A stretch of 64,000 nt of DNA from Inia geoffrensis (lineage: Eukaryota > Chordata > Mammalia > Artiodactyla > Iniidae), in contig CM070899.1 in NCBI GenBank assembly GCA_036417435.1, positions 72,236,501 to 72,300,500 of the forward strand, written 5' to 3'. Positions 24,822-37,369 of this stretch are shown here, piece by piece (within the stretch, counting starts at the first letter, position 1; every line of letters begins with the position of its first letter). Position numbers and translations under genes: made by a program. The notes below the pieces were generated by a model, which saw only the letters and a program-made list of their open reading frames with translations, made no database searches and was not told where the DNA came from.

Positions 24822-25200
24822 GAAAAAAAAAAAGGTCATGAAGAACCTAGGAGTAAGACGGGAGTAAAGACACAGACCTACTAGGTAATGGACCTGAGGA
24901 TACGGGGAGGGGGAAGGGTAAGCTGTGACAAAGTGAGAGAGAAGCATGGACATATATACATTACCAAACGTAAAATAGATAGCTAGTGGGAAGCAGCCAC
25001 ATAGCACAGCGAGATCAGCTCGGTGGTTTGTGACCACCTAGAGGGGTGGGATAGGGAGGGTGGGGCGGAGGGAGAGGCAAGAGGGAAGAGATATGGGAAC
25101 GTATGTATATGTATAACTGATTCACTTTGTTATAAAGCAGAAACTAACACACCATTGTAAACCAGTTATACTCCAATAAAGATGTTTAAAAAAAAAAAAA
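24822..25200 (+). promoter_or_regulatory. L1-B 3' UTR, G-tract, polyA signal and tail
   Basis: A G-run tract at 25043-25065 (runs of 4, 3, 3, 3, 4) fits the conserved L1 3' UTR quadruplex pattern. An aataaa at 25175-25180 is followed within 10 bases by the A-tail, which merges with the A-run of the target-site duplication. Confidence 0.88.
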
Positions 25201-25216
25201 AAAAAACCCTTGCCAA
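25201..25216. repeat. L1-B target-site duplication, right copy
   Basis: aaaaaacccttgccaa, the partner of 18111-18126. Confidence 0.95.
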
Positions 25217-26654
25217 AATCTGATGACAGTGCATTAGGATAGCTAATGTCAGTCACAATACTTAGGAGCTTAATACAGAAAGGATTTATCTCCCTGACCA
25301 GAGGATAAACAGGACTGCAACTTTCACCTTCCTTGAAGCCACCCAAGGGTAGCATTACCAATGCTTGCCCACTCTCTCATCCACAATCAATATAAAAGAA
25401 AATATGATACTTAAAGAACCTTTTTAGTCATGCAGTCCCATAGGCAATTTACCTGGTCTTTTGCTATATAGAAGGAAATTAAACATCACTTAAAATTGAA
25501 CTTTAACACTTTTTAAAGGAAAACAATAAAACACTTCAAAACTTTGAAATTTATTTCTAGATGCCAAGATCCAGGAAACTGCATGGTTATATTTTTTAAA
25601 AGACATAAAACATTAATAGAAAAGGACTAGAAATAACTGATACCATAACTAATCTGAATGGTCAAGGAAAAGACTATAAAAATAACTAATGTTATCAAAG
25701 GTATCAAGGAATCTTGAAATCCTAAGCTTTATTATGAACATAAACTAGCAATCAGAAGTGAGGTTCAGGATCATTTTTATATGGTTATTTTACTGGAGTT
25801 TATAATGAAAGTGCCTATTACGTTCTACTGTGTTAGCACAGGGAAATAATAAATAAGGGAGAGAGGCCCCATGCCCTCAAGGAAATTGCCATCCGTGCAT
25901 CTCATCATTTCCACATGGCAAGAGCTAAAAAACTGCTATCTGAGAACCTCCACACTACAACACTGTGGCTGACTTTGACTTCCCAGTAACAATGGAGTTA
26001 TTTTAGATTGAAAGGAAGAAGAAAGGAGAAGAGGGAAGTGGAGGGGAAGTAAAGAGAGGGAAGGAAGAAGGGAGAAAAGGGGAGGAGAGTATAACAACTT
26101 CACCTCTAAATCAGGAACTATGCCGCCAAGAGTTATGGCAAATTTGTAGTGAAACTTGTAAACAACGTTTGCTTTTATTGACTTTTTCCTAACAAACGTC
26201 TGCCAAACATGGTAAATTGCAAAAGGACATAGCAAAAGATATCTTCAAATTTGTTTTTTAAAGAGTTCTTTATATATTCTCAAGCTGTCCAAACACATAT
26301 TTATGCAAAATTTAAAGTTTAAATAACTTGAAGATCTTTTATCACACTTAGATTTATCATTAGAGAAAATAGGAAACCACCAACTATCTAACATCTTTCA
26401 ACAACTTTAAGAACTTAAGATTATAGTTTTAATAAAGATAGTTTAACAAACAATATCTGAATTCTTCTAAAGAAGCAGAATTTGAAAGAAGAACATTACT
26501 TAAAATTATTAATGGCTTTAGGCTAATATTTTAAATATTTTTATACTAATTAAAAAATACTTTTATAACAGTAACAAAAAATTTTTCCTAATTGGAAATA
26601 TATTTTAATTTTCCATTGTGGCTAAATTACTGAAAAGTCACTTTACTATAAACA
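25217..26654. other. Spacer with purine tract and an old repeat-like patch
   Basis: No gene seen. About 25790-25900 ('gtgcctattacgttctactgtg', 'catgccctcaaggaaattgcc') resembles a common old mammalian dispersed repeat whose family I cannot name. A purine tract is listed separately. Confidence 0.45.
26009..26095 (+). repeat. Purine-rich (GA) low-complexity tract
   Basis: About 85 bases almost wholly of A and G (gaaaggaagaagaaagg... ggagaaaaggggaggagag). Such polypurine-polypyrimidine DNA can form triplex (H-DNA) structures; this is a structural inference only. Confidence 0.85.
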
Positions 26655-26938
26655 CAATTTTTTTCTTATTGAGGTGCAATATTATACAAATTTCAGGTGT
26701 ACAGCATAGTGGTTCACACTTTTTAAAGGTTTATTCCATTTATAGTTATAAAATATAGACTATATTCCCTGTGTTGTATTATATATTCTTATAGCTTATT
26801 TATTTAACATAAAGTAGTTTGTACCTTTTGATCTCACATCCCTATGTTGCGCCTCCCCCTTCCCTCTCCCCACTGCTTTGTTCTCTATATCTGTGATTCT
26901 GTTTCTTGTTTTGTTATATTCAGTAGCTCTTTTGTTTT

Positions 26939-29900
26939 TTAGATTCCACATATAAGCGATATCATACAATATTTACCTTTCTCTGTCTGACTTATTTCAC
27001 TTAGAATAAAAACTTCCAAGTCCATCAATGTTGTTGCTTAGGTTGCTTCAGTACCTTGGCTATTACAAATAGTGCTGCTAAGAACACTAGGGTGCATGTA
27101 TCTTTCTGAATTAGTGCTTTCTTTCTTTCTTTTTTTAATAAATACACAGGAGTGGAATTGCTGGGTGGTATGGTAGTTCTATTTTTCGTTTTTTGAGGGA
27201 CTGCCATACTGTTCTCCCCAGTGGCTACACAAATTTACATTCCCACAAACAGTGTATCAAGATTTTTTTATCTCTACATCCAGGCCAACAATGGTTATTT
27301 TGGTATTTTTGATGATACCCATTCTGCCAGTCGTGGGGTGATATCTCATTGCAGTTTTAATTTGCATTAATCTGATGATTAATGATGTTGAGCATCTTTT
27401 CATGTGCCTGTTGGCCATGTGCATGTCTTCTTTGGAAAAACGTCTCTCCAGGTCTTCTGCCTATTTTTTATTTGGCAGTTTGTTTTTTTGATGTTGCGCT
27501 GTATGAGCTGTTTATATATATTGGCTATTAACCCTTTGTTGGTCATGCCATTCACAAATATTTTCTCCCATTCAGCAGGTTGTCTTTTTGTCTTTTTAAG
27601 TTTGATTAGGTTCCATTCGTTTAATTTTTTAGGAGACAGATCCAAAATATATTGTGATGATTTATGTCAAAGAGTATTCTGCCTAACTTTTCTTCTAGGA
27701 GTTTTATGGTTTATGGTCTTATATTTAACTCTTTAATCCATTTTGAGTTTATTTTTGTATATGATGTTAGAAAATTTTATAGTCTCACTGTTTTACATGG
27801 AGCTGTCCAGTTTTCCCAAAACCACTTATTGAAGAGACTGCTTTTCTCCATTGTATATTCTTGCCTCCTATGTCACAGATTAATCCACCGTAACTGTGTG
27901 GGTTTATTTCTGGGCTCTCTATTCTGTCTCGTTGCTCTATGTGCCTATTTTTGTGCCAGTACTATACTTGTATAGTAACTTTTGTACTGTAACTTTGTAG
28001 CATAACCTGAAGTTAGGGAGCATGATTCTTCCAGTCCTGTTCTTCTTTCTCAAGATTGCTTTGACTACATACAGTCAATTGTATTTCCAAACAAATATTA
28101 AAATTATTTGTCCTAGTTCTATGAAAAATGCCATTGGTATTTTGATAGGGAGTGCACTGAATCTGTAGATTACCATGGGCAATATTGTATTTTAACGATA
28201 TTAAATCTTCCAGTCCATGAGCATGGTATATATATTGTGATCTGTTTGTCTACTCTTCAATTTCTTTCATCAGTGTTTTATAGGTTTCCAAGTACAGGTC
28301 TTTCACCTCCTTAGGCAGGTTTATTCCTATGTGTTTTATTCTCGTTGATGAAATTGAAAATGACATTGTTTCCTTAATTTCTCTTTCTGTTAGTGTATAG
28401 AAATACAACAGATTTTTGTATCCTTAAACTTTACAAAATTCAGGGATGAGCTCTAGTAGATTTTTGGTGGTATCTTCAGAATTTTCAATGTATACTACCA
28501 TGGTATCTGCAAACAGTAACCGTTTTAAATTTTCCTTTTCAATTTGGATTCCTTTTATTTATTTTTCTTGTATGATTGCTGTAGCTAGTACGTCCAATAC
28601 TATGTTTAATAAAAGTGGCAAGAGTGGGCATCCTTGTCTTGTTCCTGATCTTAGAAGAAATGCTTTCGTTTTCATTGTTAAGTGTAATGTTAGCTTATGG
28701 GCTTTCCACACATGGCCCCTATTATATTGAGGTATGTTCCCTCTATGACCACTTGCTGGAAAGTTATTTTAATCATAAATGGATGTTGAATTTTGCCAAA
28801 AGCTCTTCTGCAACTCTTTTTTTTTTTTTTTTTTTTGGCAGTATGCGGACCTCTCACTGTTGTGGCCTCTCCCGTTGAGGAGCACAGGCTCCGGATGTGC
28901 AGGCTCAGCAGCCATGGCTCACGGGCCCAGCCACTCTGCAGCATGTGGGACCTTCCTGGACCAGGGCACGAACCCATGATCCTTGAATCAGCAGGTGGAC
29001 TCTCAACCACTGCGCCCCCAGGGAAGCCCTCTGCAACTCTTGAGGTGAACCTATGGTTTTTATTCTTCAATTTATTAATGTGGTTTATCACACTGGTTGA
29101 TTTTCAGATACTGAAAAATCGTGGCATACATGAAATAAATCCTACTTGACCATGGTGTATGCTCCTTTCAATGTATTTTTGGATTTGATTTGCTGACATT
29201 TTGTTGAGGATTCCTGAATCTATGTTCATCAGTGATATTGGCTTGTAATTTTCTTTTTTGGTGTTATCTTTGGCTGTGGTCTCAGGATGATTAAGGCCTT
29301 TCAGAATGAGTTTGAAAGTGTTCCTTCCTCTGCAATTTTTCTGAAATAGTTTAAGAAGGATAGGTGTTAACTATTCTTTAAATGTTTGGTAGAATTCACC
29401 TGTGAGGCCGTCTGGCCCTGGACTTTTGTTTGTTGGTAGTTTATAAACTATAGAGTCAATTTCATTACTGGTAATCAGTCTATTCGTAATTTCTATTTCT
29501 TCCTTACTCAGTCTAGGGATATTTACATTTCTAGGAATTTGTCCATTTCTTCTAGGTTGTCCACTTTAATTGGCATATAGTTATATGTAGTAGTCTCTTA
29601 TAGTCCTTCATATTTCTGTAGTGTCAGTTGTAACTTCTTTTTCATTTCTGCTTTTATTGATTTCGGCTTTTTCCCTTTTTTTTTCTTAATGAGTCTGGCC
29701 AAAAGGTTTTAAATTTTATTTATCTTTTCAAAGAAACAGCTTTTAGTTTCACTGATCTTTTCTATTGTTTTTTAGTTTCTATACCATTTATTTTTGCTGT
29801 GATCTTTATGATTTTTTCCCATCTACTAACTTTGGGTTTTGTTTGTTCTTTTTTCTCTAGTTTCTTAACGTGTGAATTTAGATTGTTTATTTGAGATTTT

Positions 29901-30637
29901 TCTTGTTTCCTGAGGTAAACTTATACAGCTATAAACTTCCCTCCTAGAGCTGCTTTTGCTGCATCCCATAGATTTTGGTCCATTATGGTTTTGTTTTCAT
30001 TTGTCTCCAGGAATTTTTTGATGTTCTCTTTGATTTTAGTGATCCATTGGTTGTTTAGTAGAATGTGGTTTAGCTGCCACATGTTCGTGTTTTTTGCAGT
30101 ATTTTTCTTGCAGTTGATTTCTGGTATCATAGCATTGTGGTCTGAAAACATACTTGATATGATTTCAATTTTCTTAAATTTACCAAGGCTTGTTTTGTGG
30201 CTTAGCATATGATCTATTCTAGAGAATGTTCCATGTACACTATTATTGTGTCACTACTAATCTCTCCCTTCATATCTGTTAATATTTGCTTCATACATTT
30301 AGGTGCATATATACTTAAAATTGTTATATCTTCTTAGATTTATCTCTTGATTGTTATAATGTACTTCTCTGTCCCTTGTAACAGTTTTTATTTTAAAGTC
30401 TATTTTGCCTAATGTATGTATTGCTACTCCACCTTTCTTTTGATTTCCATTGCATGGAATACCTTTTTCCATCCCCTAACTTTCAGACTGTGTGCATCTA
30501 TAGATCTGAAGTGAGTCTCTTGTAGGTAGCATACATACAGGTCTTGTTTTTGTATCCATTCAGTCACTCTATGTCTCTTGATTATTTAGTCCATTTACAT
30601 TTAAAGTAATTATTGATATATGTGTTCTTATGACCAT
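26939..30637 (-). pseudogene. L1-C ORF2, degenerate
   Basis: The minus-strand ATG is at 30635-30637 and the terminal stop at 26939-26941. The Ser-Asp-His endonuclease motif survives in a 95-codon open piece (30208-29921, MFSDHNAM). The reverse transcriptase active site reads FADT rather than FADD (28502-28513), losing a catalytic aspartate. Once the SINE is discounted, the length is about 350 bases short of full, so small deletions are spread through it. No long frame survives. Confidence 0.88.
28819..29029 (-). mobile_element. CHR-type SINE, antisense, nested in L1-C
   Basis: On the plus strand it appears as a run of about 18 T's, then the reversed CHR body ending in cagggaagccc (the reverse of the gggcttccctg head). 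The flanks repeat tctgcaactctt (28807-28818 and 29030-29041), a 12-bp target-site duplication. It interrupts the reverse transcriptase region and so is younger than L1-C. Confidence 0.95.
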
Positions 30638-30930
30638 TTGTTCATTTGTTTTGGGGTTGTTTTGTGGGTCTTTTTTTTCCTTTCTTCTTTTGTTCTCTTC
30701 TCTTGTGATCTGATGACTATCTCTGGTGTTATGTTTGGATTCCTTCCCTTTAATGTGTGTGTATCCTTTACAGATTTTTGGTTAGTGCTTACCATGGGGT
30801 TTATATATAGCAATCTATTTATATATGTGATTGTTTTAAGTAGCTGATCTCTTAATTTCATATTCATTTTAACAGTACTGCATTTGTACTTTCCTTCCCT
30901 CACAAGTATTGTTTCTGATATCATATTTTA

Positions 30931-31345
30931 TTTTTAACTTTTTGTTTTATATTGGAGTATAGCCAATTAACAATGTTGTGAAAGCTTCAGGTGCACAGCA
31001 AAGGGACTCAGCCATGCATATGCATGTATCCATTCTCCTCCAAACTCCCCTCGCATCCAGGCTGCCACATAACATTGAGCAGAGTTCTCTGTGCTATATA
31101 GTAGGTACTTGTTGCTTATCCATTTTAACTACAGTAGTGTGTACATGTCGATTCCAAACTCCCTGACTATCCCTTCCCCCCATCATTCCCCCCCTGGTAA
31201 CCATAAATTCATTATCTAAGTCTATGAGTCTGTTTCTGTTTTGTAAATAGTTTCATTTGTATCATTTCTTAAGGGATACCATACAATATTCCTTTTTCTC
31301 TGTCTGACTTACTTCACTCAGTATGACAATCTCTAGATCCATCTG
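30931..31345 (-). mobile_element. 5'-truncated L1 3' end nested in L1-C
   Basis: Between the L1-C ORF2 start and ORF1 end, the sequence switches to an antisense L1 tail: 'ttatattggagtatagcc', 'caatgttgtgaaagcttcagg', 'cagcaaagggactcagcc', 'ctgtctgacttacttcactcag', 'ctctagatccat'. This repeats the type of 3' end that L1-C has at 26655-27030. Exact ends are approximate. Confidence 0.8.
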
Positions 31346-31538
31346 TTAAATCTAATTGATTTCTGTATTGTTTAACTGCTTATTATGAGTATGGATGATT
31401 TTACCACTTTTGTCTTTTAACCTTGCTACTAGCTTTACACTCAGATTATTTCCTACCTTTACTGTGTGTTTGCCTCTACCAATGAGCTTTTTCCTTTTGT
31501 GATTTTCATGTTTCTCATTGTGTCCTTTTCTTTTTTGC

Positions 31539-32433
31539 TTAGAGAAGTTCCTGTAACATCATTTCTTTTAAACCTAGTGTGGTGATGCTGAACTCTTTTA
31601 GTTTTTGCTTCTCTGTGAAGCTTTTGATCCTGCCATCAAATCTGAATGAGAGCCTTGTCAGGTAGATTATTTATGGTTGCAGGTTTTTCCCTTTCATCAC
31701 TTAAATTAATTGTGCCACACCTTTCTGGCTGCTGAGTTTGTTCTGAAAAGTCAGCCTAATAGCCTTGTGGGAGTTCCCTTGTATGTAACGTTATTGCTTT
31801 TCCTGTGCTGCTTTTAAATGTTCTCTCTTTATCTTTAATTTTTGCCTTTTTCAATTATAATGTGTCTTGGTGTGAACCTCTTTGGGTTCATCTTGTTTTA
31901 GAAACTCTATACTTCCTAGACCTGTATTTTTGTTCCCTTTCACAGATTTGGGAATTTTTAGCTATTATTTCTTTAAATAAGTTCTTTGCCCCATCTCTAT
32001 CTCTTCTCCTTCTGGGGCTCCTATATTGCATATATTCGTACACTTAATATTGTCCCAAATGTCTCAAACTGTCCTCGTTTGTTCATTCTTTTTTCTTTTT
32101 CTGTTCAGAATCAGTGATTTCTGCTACTCTGTCTTCCAACTTGCTGACCAATTCCTCTGTACATTTAGTTTACTGTTGATTCCTTCTAGTATATTTTTCA
32201 CTTGCTGTATGCTTCATCTCTGTTTGGTTGTTCTTTATATTTTCTAACTCTTTGTTAAAAACCTCTAACTGCTCACTCTGTGCATCTGTTCTTCTCACGA
32301 GTACTCTGATCATCTTTACAATAACTATGCTGAACTCTTTCTAAGGTAGATTGCCTATGTCCACTTCACTTCATTCTTATTCTGGGGTTTTATTTTGTTC
32401 CTTCATTTGGAATATGTTCCTCTGTCACCTCAT
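31539..32433 (-). pseudogene. L1-C ORF1, degenerate
   Basis: The minus-strand ATG (plus 32431-32433) reads Met-Arg followed directly by TGA where family members have a second Arg. The end at 31539-31541 is TAA after the usual Glu-Leu-Leu. The span of 895 bases is normal for ORF1. The antisense text shows the coiled-coil and C-terminal regions in order, with many breaks. Confidence 0.88.
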
Positions 32434-33240
32434 TATGCCTGAGTTGCTGTTTTTATTTTTATCTATCTGGTAGGTTTGTCATGTTCCTCAACCTTGAAGA
32501 ACTGGCCATTCTTAGAAGATATCCATTGTATCCAAGCAGTGTACTCGCCTCTTGTTACAAGAAATATATGCTCTAGGGGTTTCTGCTATGAGGGCTGCAT
32601 GAGTCTTTCTGTTGTGTGCAGTCTGGTAGGCTTGGTTGGCCCCCAGTCCTTTTGGTTGCCAAGTCCTGCCTTGTGTGTAGGCTGACAGCCACTGGTTGGT
32701 GGGACTGGTTCAAGAGGCGCTTGGCTGCAGAACCCAGGAATGGCCTTGTCCACAGGTGGCTGTGGGCTCAGGGGATCTTAAGGCTGCCTATCTGTTGGTG
32801 GGTAGGTCTGTGTCTGCACCCAGTTAGGTGCTTGGCCCTAAGCATTCCAGCACTGGTACCTGTAGAAGATTAGATCAGGACAGGACTGGGTCCTGGGGCT
32901 AATAAGCAAAAGGAAGATTCCAATATGGCACTTGCCGGCACTAGTATTCACGTGGAGGAAGGAGCTCCCCTAAATAACTGTTCCCAGTGTGAGCTGCAGG
33001 TGACTTCTGCCTCTCCAAGAGACTCTCCAGGATCAGGAGGCAGGTAGGACCCAGGCTCCTATCAAATTACTGCTTCTGTCGTGGGTCCTAATTACGCAAG
33101 ATTTTTTGTGTGCCCTTTAAGAGTGAAACCTCTATTTCCTCCAGCCCTCTGGGACTCCAGAAAGTAAGTCCCATTGGCCTTCAAGGCCAAATGCTCTGGG
33201 AAATCATCTTCCTGGTGCAGGATCCCTGGACTGGGGATTT
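32434..33240 (-). promoter_or_regulatory. L1-C 5' UTR, truncated
   Basis: GC-richer block sharing its order with the L1-D 5' UTR: a purine-rich 'gagagtctcttggagaggcag'-like word, 'ctggcaagtgccat', and 'ccaccagtgg'-type repeats, all antisense. The YY1-containing head of L1-D has no counterpart here. An inactive promoter remnant. Confidence 0.75.
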
Positions 33241-33527
33241 AATGATCAACATTAAATCACAAAATGATTATCATCACTAAAACTGAAAATGATCCCTGAA
33301 ATTGGAGCTAAATATTATTTAGCTAACAAAACACATGGGCAGCTATAAATTAAACAGTGATTCAAAATTTGATGAAAGTAACTGTTGCTATTAAACCTTA
33401 GATATGACCAATGTCAAACCGCTGTCCTCCCATTAGAGCAAGGCCACCCACCTCTTAAGTCCTCCCTCTATTTCAGCACAATACTTTATTAAATAAACAA
33501 CAGATAAGACACACTTTACATGCGTGT

Positions 33528-33548
33528 AATAAATAAATAAATAAATAA
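33528..33548. repeat. (AATA)n microsatellite
   Basis: About five tandem copies of aata. It lies in AT-rich spacer. Confidence 0.9.
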
Positions 33549-35869
33549 CCCAACATTTTTAATACTCTAATACAGTAATTCCAGGGAAAATATATACTGC
33601 TTTATTTAAGTTTTTATTTCACATTAATAGACAGACATAACTTGGCATTTTGAAATATTATTTCTTATTACCAAATTGATTTTATCCATAAAAATACAAA
33701 TGCGCATAGAAATAGTGTTGGATACTCTACATGTCTCTTAGAAATACTTCTACGGTGTAAAGGAGTTACAAACACAGTCAGCATATGGAAACGTTCAGTT
33801 TTGTTTTTCTGATCAAGGTGTGCTTCTAAACAAAGTAAAGACCATATGAAATGTGTGTTTGAGAATCATGGCAGTGTTCTTGGAAGGGAAAGCTTGATGT
33901 CACTTCAGATCTAGACTGAAATGTTGGGCAACGAATGAAAAAGAAAACTAGAATCTCAGAGCCTATTCTCTCATTTCTTTTTCTTCTCCAGAGTGGACTG
34001 TTTCTTTTTAACTGCTATTAGCTCACACTACTCACAACACACATTTCAGTCAACCTTAAAGTTTGAAGATTCTTTGAAACACAGTAATTTAAAATTCATT
34101 AAAATGATATACTGCTCATTTATTCTTCCTCTGATCCCCTTGATATTTAGTTTATTTTGTCCTCTGGTTAACTCTATACATGGCTAACAGTATTGTATTA
34201 TGTTCCTCTAATACCATTCTTATGTCATTATTACCCTGGCTCCTAATAATACTAGCCAAAATATTCCTGCAAACTCCCCAGTCTCTTGACTACAATATAA
34301 ATTTACATTCTTGTTTAATAACCCCCATCAAAGTTTCTCTAGCTATTTATGAGGGTCCCCTTACTTATAGTCAGGTATATTTCTGAAAGTGTCTTATTGC
34401 ACTCAGGGATATTTCTTTCCTTCTAGCCTCCGCACCAGGTAGCCCCACTGCTGCCACTGCTGCTGCTGACCCTCCTAAGACTATGGCTCCATTTTTCACA
34501 GTGTTTCTCAACAGGATACCACTACTATTACCACTACTCTGGCATCAAGGTCAAAGTTAAAACTAACCTTTGAGTTACTCCATTTCAGGCCTGATATAAG
34601 CCCATTCCAATTCCCTATAACTGAGTAAAGACCAAGCCATACATTTAAGATACATATATGTGACTAAATCTTTGTGTAAAATGCAAGGTAAGTGCAACAC
34701 ATAGAATTACTTATAAGGACTACTGGATGTCACTACTCTCAGTGTCAACAGGCTAAGAGCCTTCTTTAGCAGACTTCACCAGGCCTTCTCCCCATCCATC
34801 TCCAATTCTGTCACAATGAATTAAGAACCAGCTTACTCCCAACACTGAGATTACTCTGAGAATGTCTACAGTTGCAAGTCCAGAATGAAATAATCACAGT
34901 GATACAATAAGAAGACTTTTTTTCTTTTGACAGGATTTAAGTTGTCTCAGAACTTATCCCTGTTTCAAGAGACCCTCTTAGATGATAGGGAGAATGTATA
35001 TTCTTTTCAATGAAATCCCATCTACCTTTTACAGGAGTATACTCTTATTTGGTTTGAAGAATATAATCACACTGGAATACAGAATGTAACACAAGCAAAT
35101 TCTGTATTTTTCAGTTTTTAAAACATTACTAACTATGGAACATCAACAATCCAAACCATAGATGGCTATGCCAAGATGAAATCAGTTCCAAGGCATTTTC
35201 TCCAGTGGGCCCTGGGTAAGTTGAACAGAAAACTATCAGTACAGTCATAGATTATACCAAGAAAATCTATACTTAATTTCTTAGTCTCTGACATCTTTAT
35301 TCAGGTAACTTCAATCTCCCCTAAGACAATAGCTTTTCTCATGCATAACTAAAAGGCTTATGATGATAATTTTGCTTGTATCTTTGAAACATCTTTTTCT
35401 ATCTGCCATATCCATGGAGGGAAGCTAGAGTGGGGTAATGATCAGTTTCAGCTGGGGCAACTCATGCAACAAGGTACCCAGCACAGGACATAGCTTCAAA
35501 AATTAACATCCTTAAGGTAGTCTTCAAGGCCATCCAAAAACTTCTTACCATGTAATTCATCAATATCTTACTATTTCTTTACATGCTAGCTAAGGTAATC
35601 TTTATGATGTTGATGGCCACATTGGTCCTTTTATTTGGTATCCTACCCTATCTTCTCCACAAGTCTATATTCTTCATTTCTTAAAAATTCAAGACCAGCC
35701 AATGTTTGTTGGTTGCCTTTTCAGCACTTATTCCCCCCTTCCTCTTCCTAATTGTTTCTTGTTTCCATTTGAGATGCATGTGCTTCTGAGGAATTTAATT
35801 GCTCTCCCCATGCAATTCTGAAGTTGTTTCAGGCACCAGAAGAGGGGTGCCTGAATGTAATACCAACAT

Positions 35870-36055
35870 GTTGAGGAAGGCAGAGCCAAAAGATTGCAAA
35901 GACACAGAACCAGAACCTGATAACATTCTGTACCTCGGGATTAATCTATTTTGAAAGCCAGATCTACCTTTGAATTCTTCTGTTACAGAAGCCAATTAAT
36001 CCCCTTTGTTTTAAAAGCCAGCTGGACTTGAATCTTCTGTACTTGTAATGGAAAG
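35870..36055 (+). mobile_element. Possible old LTR-type interspersed repeat
   Basis: 'aggcagagccaaaagattgc', 'cctgataacattctg', then 'agccaattaatcccctttg' and 'aagccagctggacttgaatc' recall the 3' end of an old mammalian LTR or MaLR-type repeat. A partial internal echo ('gaaagccaga...cttctgttac' and 'aaaagccagc...cttctgtact') is visible. The family is not assigned. Confidence 0.35.
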
Positions 36056-37355
36056 TATATTATCTACTACACATGGTGTACACCTCCTCTTCTTCAAGAA
36101 GCCTTTCATTATTTATCCCACCTGTTTCTCTTCTACTTATCTTTTCCTCAGCTGTTAAGCAGCAGAGTAGTAGGGTAATCTGCAATAATCCACACTAATA
36201 GCAATTTAAGTTACAAAAAACTCGGTTTCGGTGCTTAAAATGTTCCTAATTAGATTACAAGCTTCTAAAGGCATAAAGAAATTGTCTGTTGCCTTTATTT
36301 TTCTTTCCAACAGCCACATAGTATTTTTCTCTCTAAAACACAAAGTCAGTAAATGTTGAATGCCAATAAATGCAGTGAACAGTGAAAACAGTAGGAAGTT
36401 GTTTTATAGATAATGACTTAGTAATATACATCTCATGATTAATAGACTATCTAACACACATGAAATTGCATTTGAGAGATATGGAAATTGCCCGGTCACT
36501 TAGTCATTTCCTTCTTTAATTGATGTTAAAACTATAAATATTTAGCGTTTAATAGAGTTTCTTCCAACTCTATATTCATTGATTTCGTGATTTAGCCTCA
36601 ATATTTTAGTGACAACCTGCGTAAGTATGGAAAAATAAAATGACAGGTGTAGACCCTAGCTAAACACAAAAAAATCAACTTGTAATTTTGCCACCTAACC
36701 TCACAAATTTCAAATAAACTGGAAGGGCAATTGCAGAAAGACAAATGAAGTACTCATAAGAAAATTTACGTACAATTGTCTAAAACTGTATGCCAACTGT
36801 ATTAGCAAAAAAGACCTGTTAAATTAGCTCAGTATTTCAACAATTCTATTCCCTACATGAATAAAACACAAGTGACTGAGAATGCTAATCCATAGACCTA
36901 AAGCCAGTGTTAACAGAGGGTGTTCTTCTAAGACCCTGTAATACTCCTTCATGAATTATTGCAATCATTGAATTGCTAAAGTGTGTTTGAATACTTTAGT
37001 ATTTGTTTCCCAGATCAGAAATCAAATACACTGAAGTTTTGAAAAGCTAAAAATCGGTTGCTCTGCAAGCAACCAAGTCTCTTTTAAAAACAAGGTTTTG
37101 CTCACCAAAGATCTGAGCAATTGCAGTTAGCCTTTCAACACCACTGTTTCTAACACACAGCTTCATGACAGATTATACTCCACCTTTGTGCATCATTGGT
37201 TTGTTTTGTTTCAGCCTGCTGTGCTACCTTCTATCACTAAAAGCATGAAAATCTGAATAAAATACTTCTGGAGTCTCCAGAGAGTTTATAAGGAATGGAA
37301 GACTGGTCTAGGAATTCAATCTAAGTATCGCAAGTTGATAATTTCATTGGTGATA

Positions 37356-37369
37356 AAACTATCCATTAA
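37356..37369. repeat. L1-D target-site duplication, left copy
   Basis: aaactatccattaa, repeated as aaactgtccattaa at 43852-43865 (one mismatch in 14). Confidence 0.9.

Larger units (their letters stand above)
18127..25200 (+). mobile_element. L1-B: full-length LINE-1 with complete 5' UTR
   Basis: Bounded by a 16-bp target-site duplication and about 7.07 kb long. It has a 5' UTR (18127-20082), ORF1, ORF2, a 3' UTR and an A-tail of about 20 bases. It is the only copy here with its whole GC-rich 5' UTR of this type. Frameshifts and stops in both genes make it inactive. The single mismatch between the duplicated target sites suggests moderate age. Confidence 0.97.
26655..33240 (-). mobile_element. 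L1-C: old LINE-1, antisense, nearly complete
   Basis: Read on the minus strand: partial 5' UTR (33240-32434), ORF1, inter-ORF region, ORF2 and 3' UTR (26938-26655). The 5' UTR is of the same type as L1-D but lacks its first 280 or so bases, so this copy is 5'-truncated. It carries two later insertions, a CHR SINE at 28819-29029 and a piece of another L1 3' end at about 30931-31345. Divergence is high. I could not define a target-site duplication. Confidence 0.92.
33241..37355. other. Spacer, no gene seen
   Basis: AT-rich low-repeat DNA. A short microsatellite and a possible old LTR are listed separately. Small open frames at 33993-34187 and 34180-34386 show no domain. A short (ctg)n-like patch occurs at about 34445-34470. 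Confidence 0.45.
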
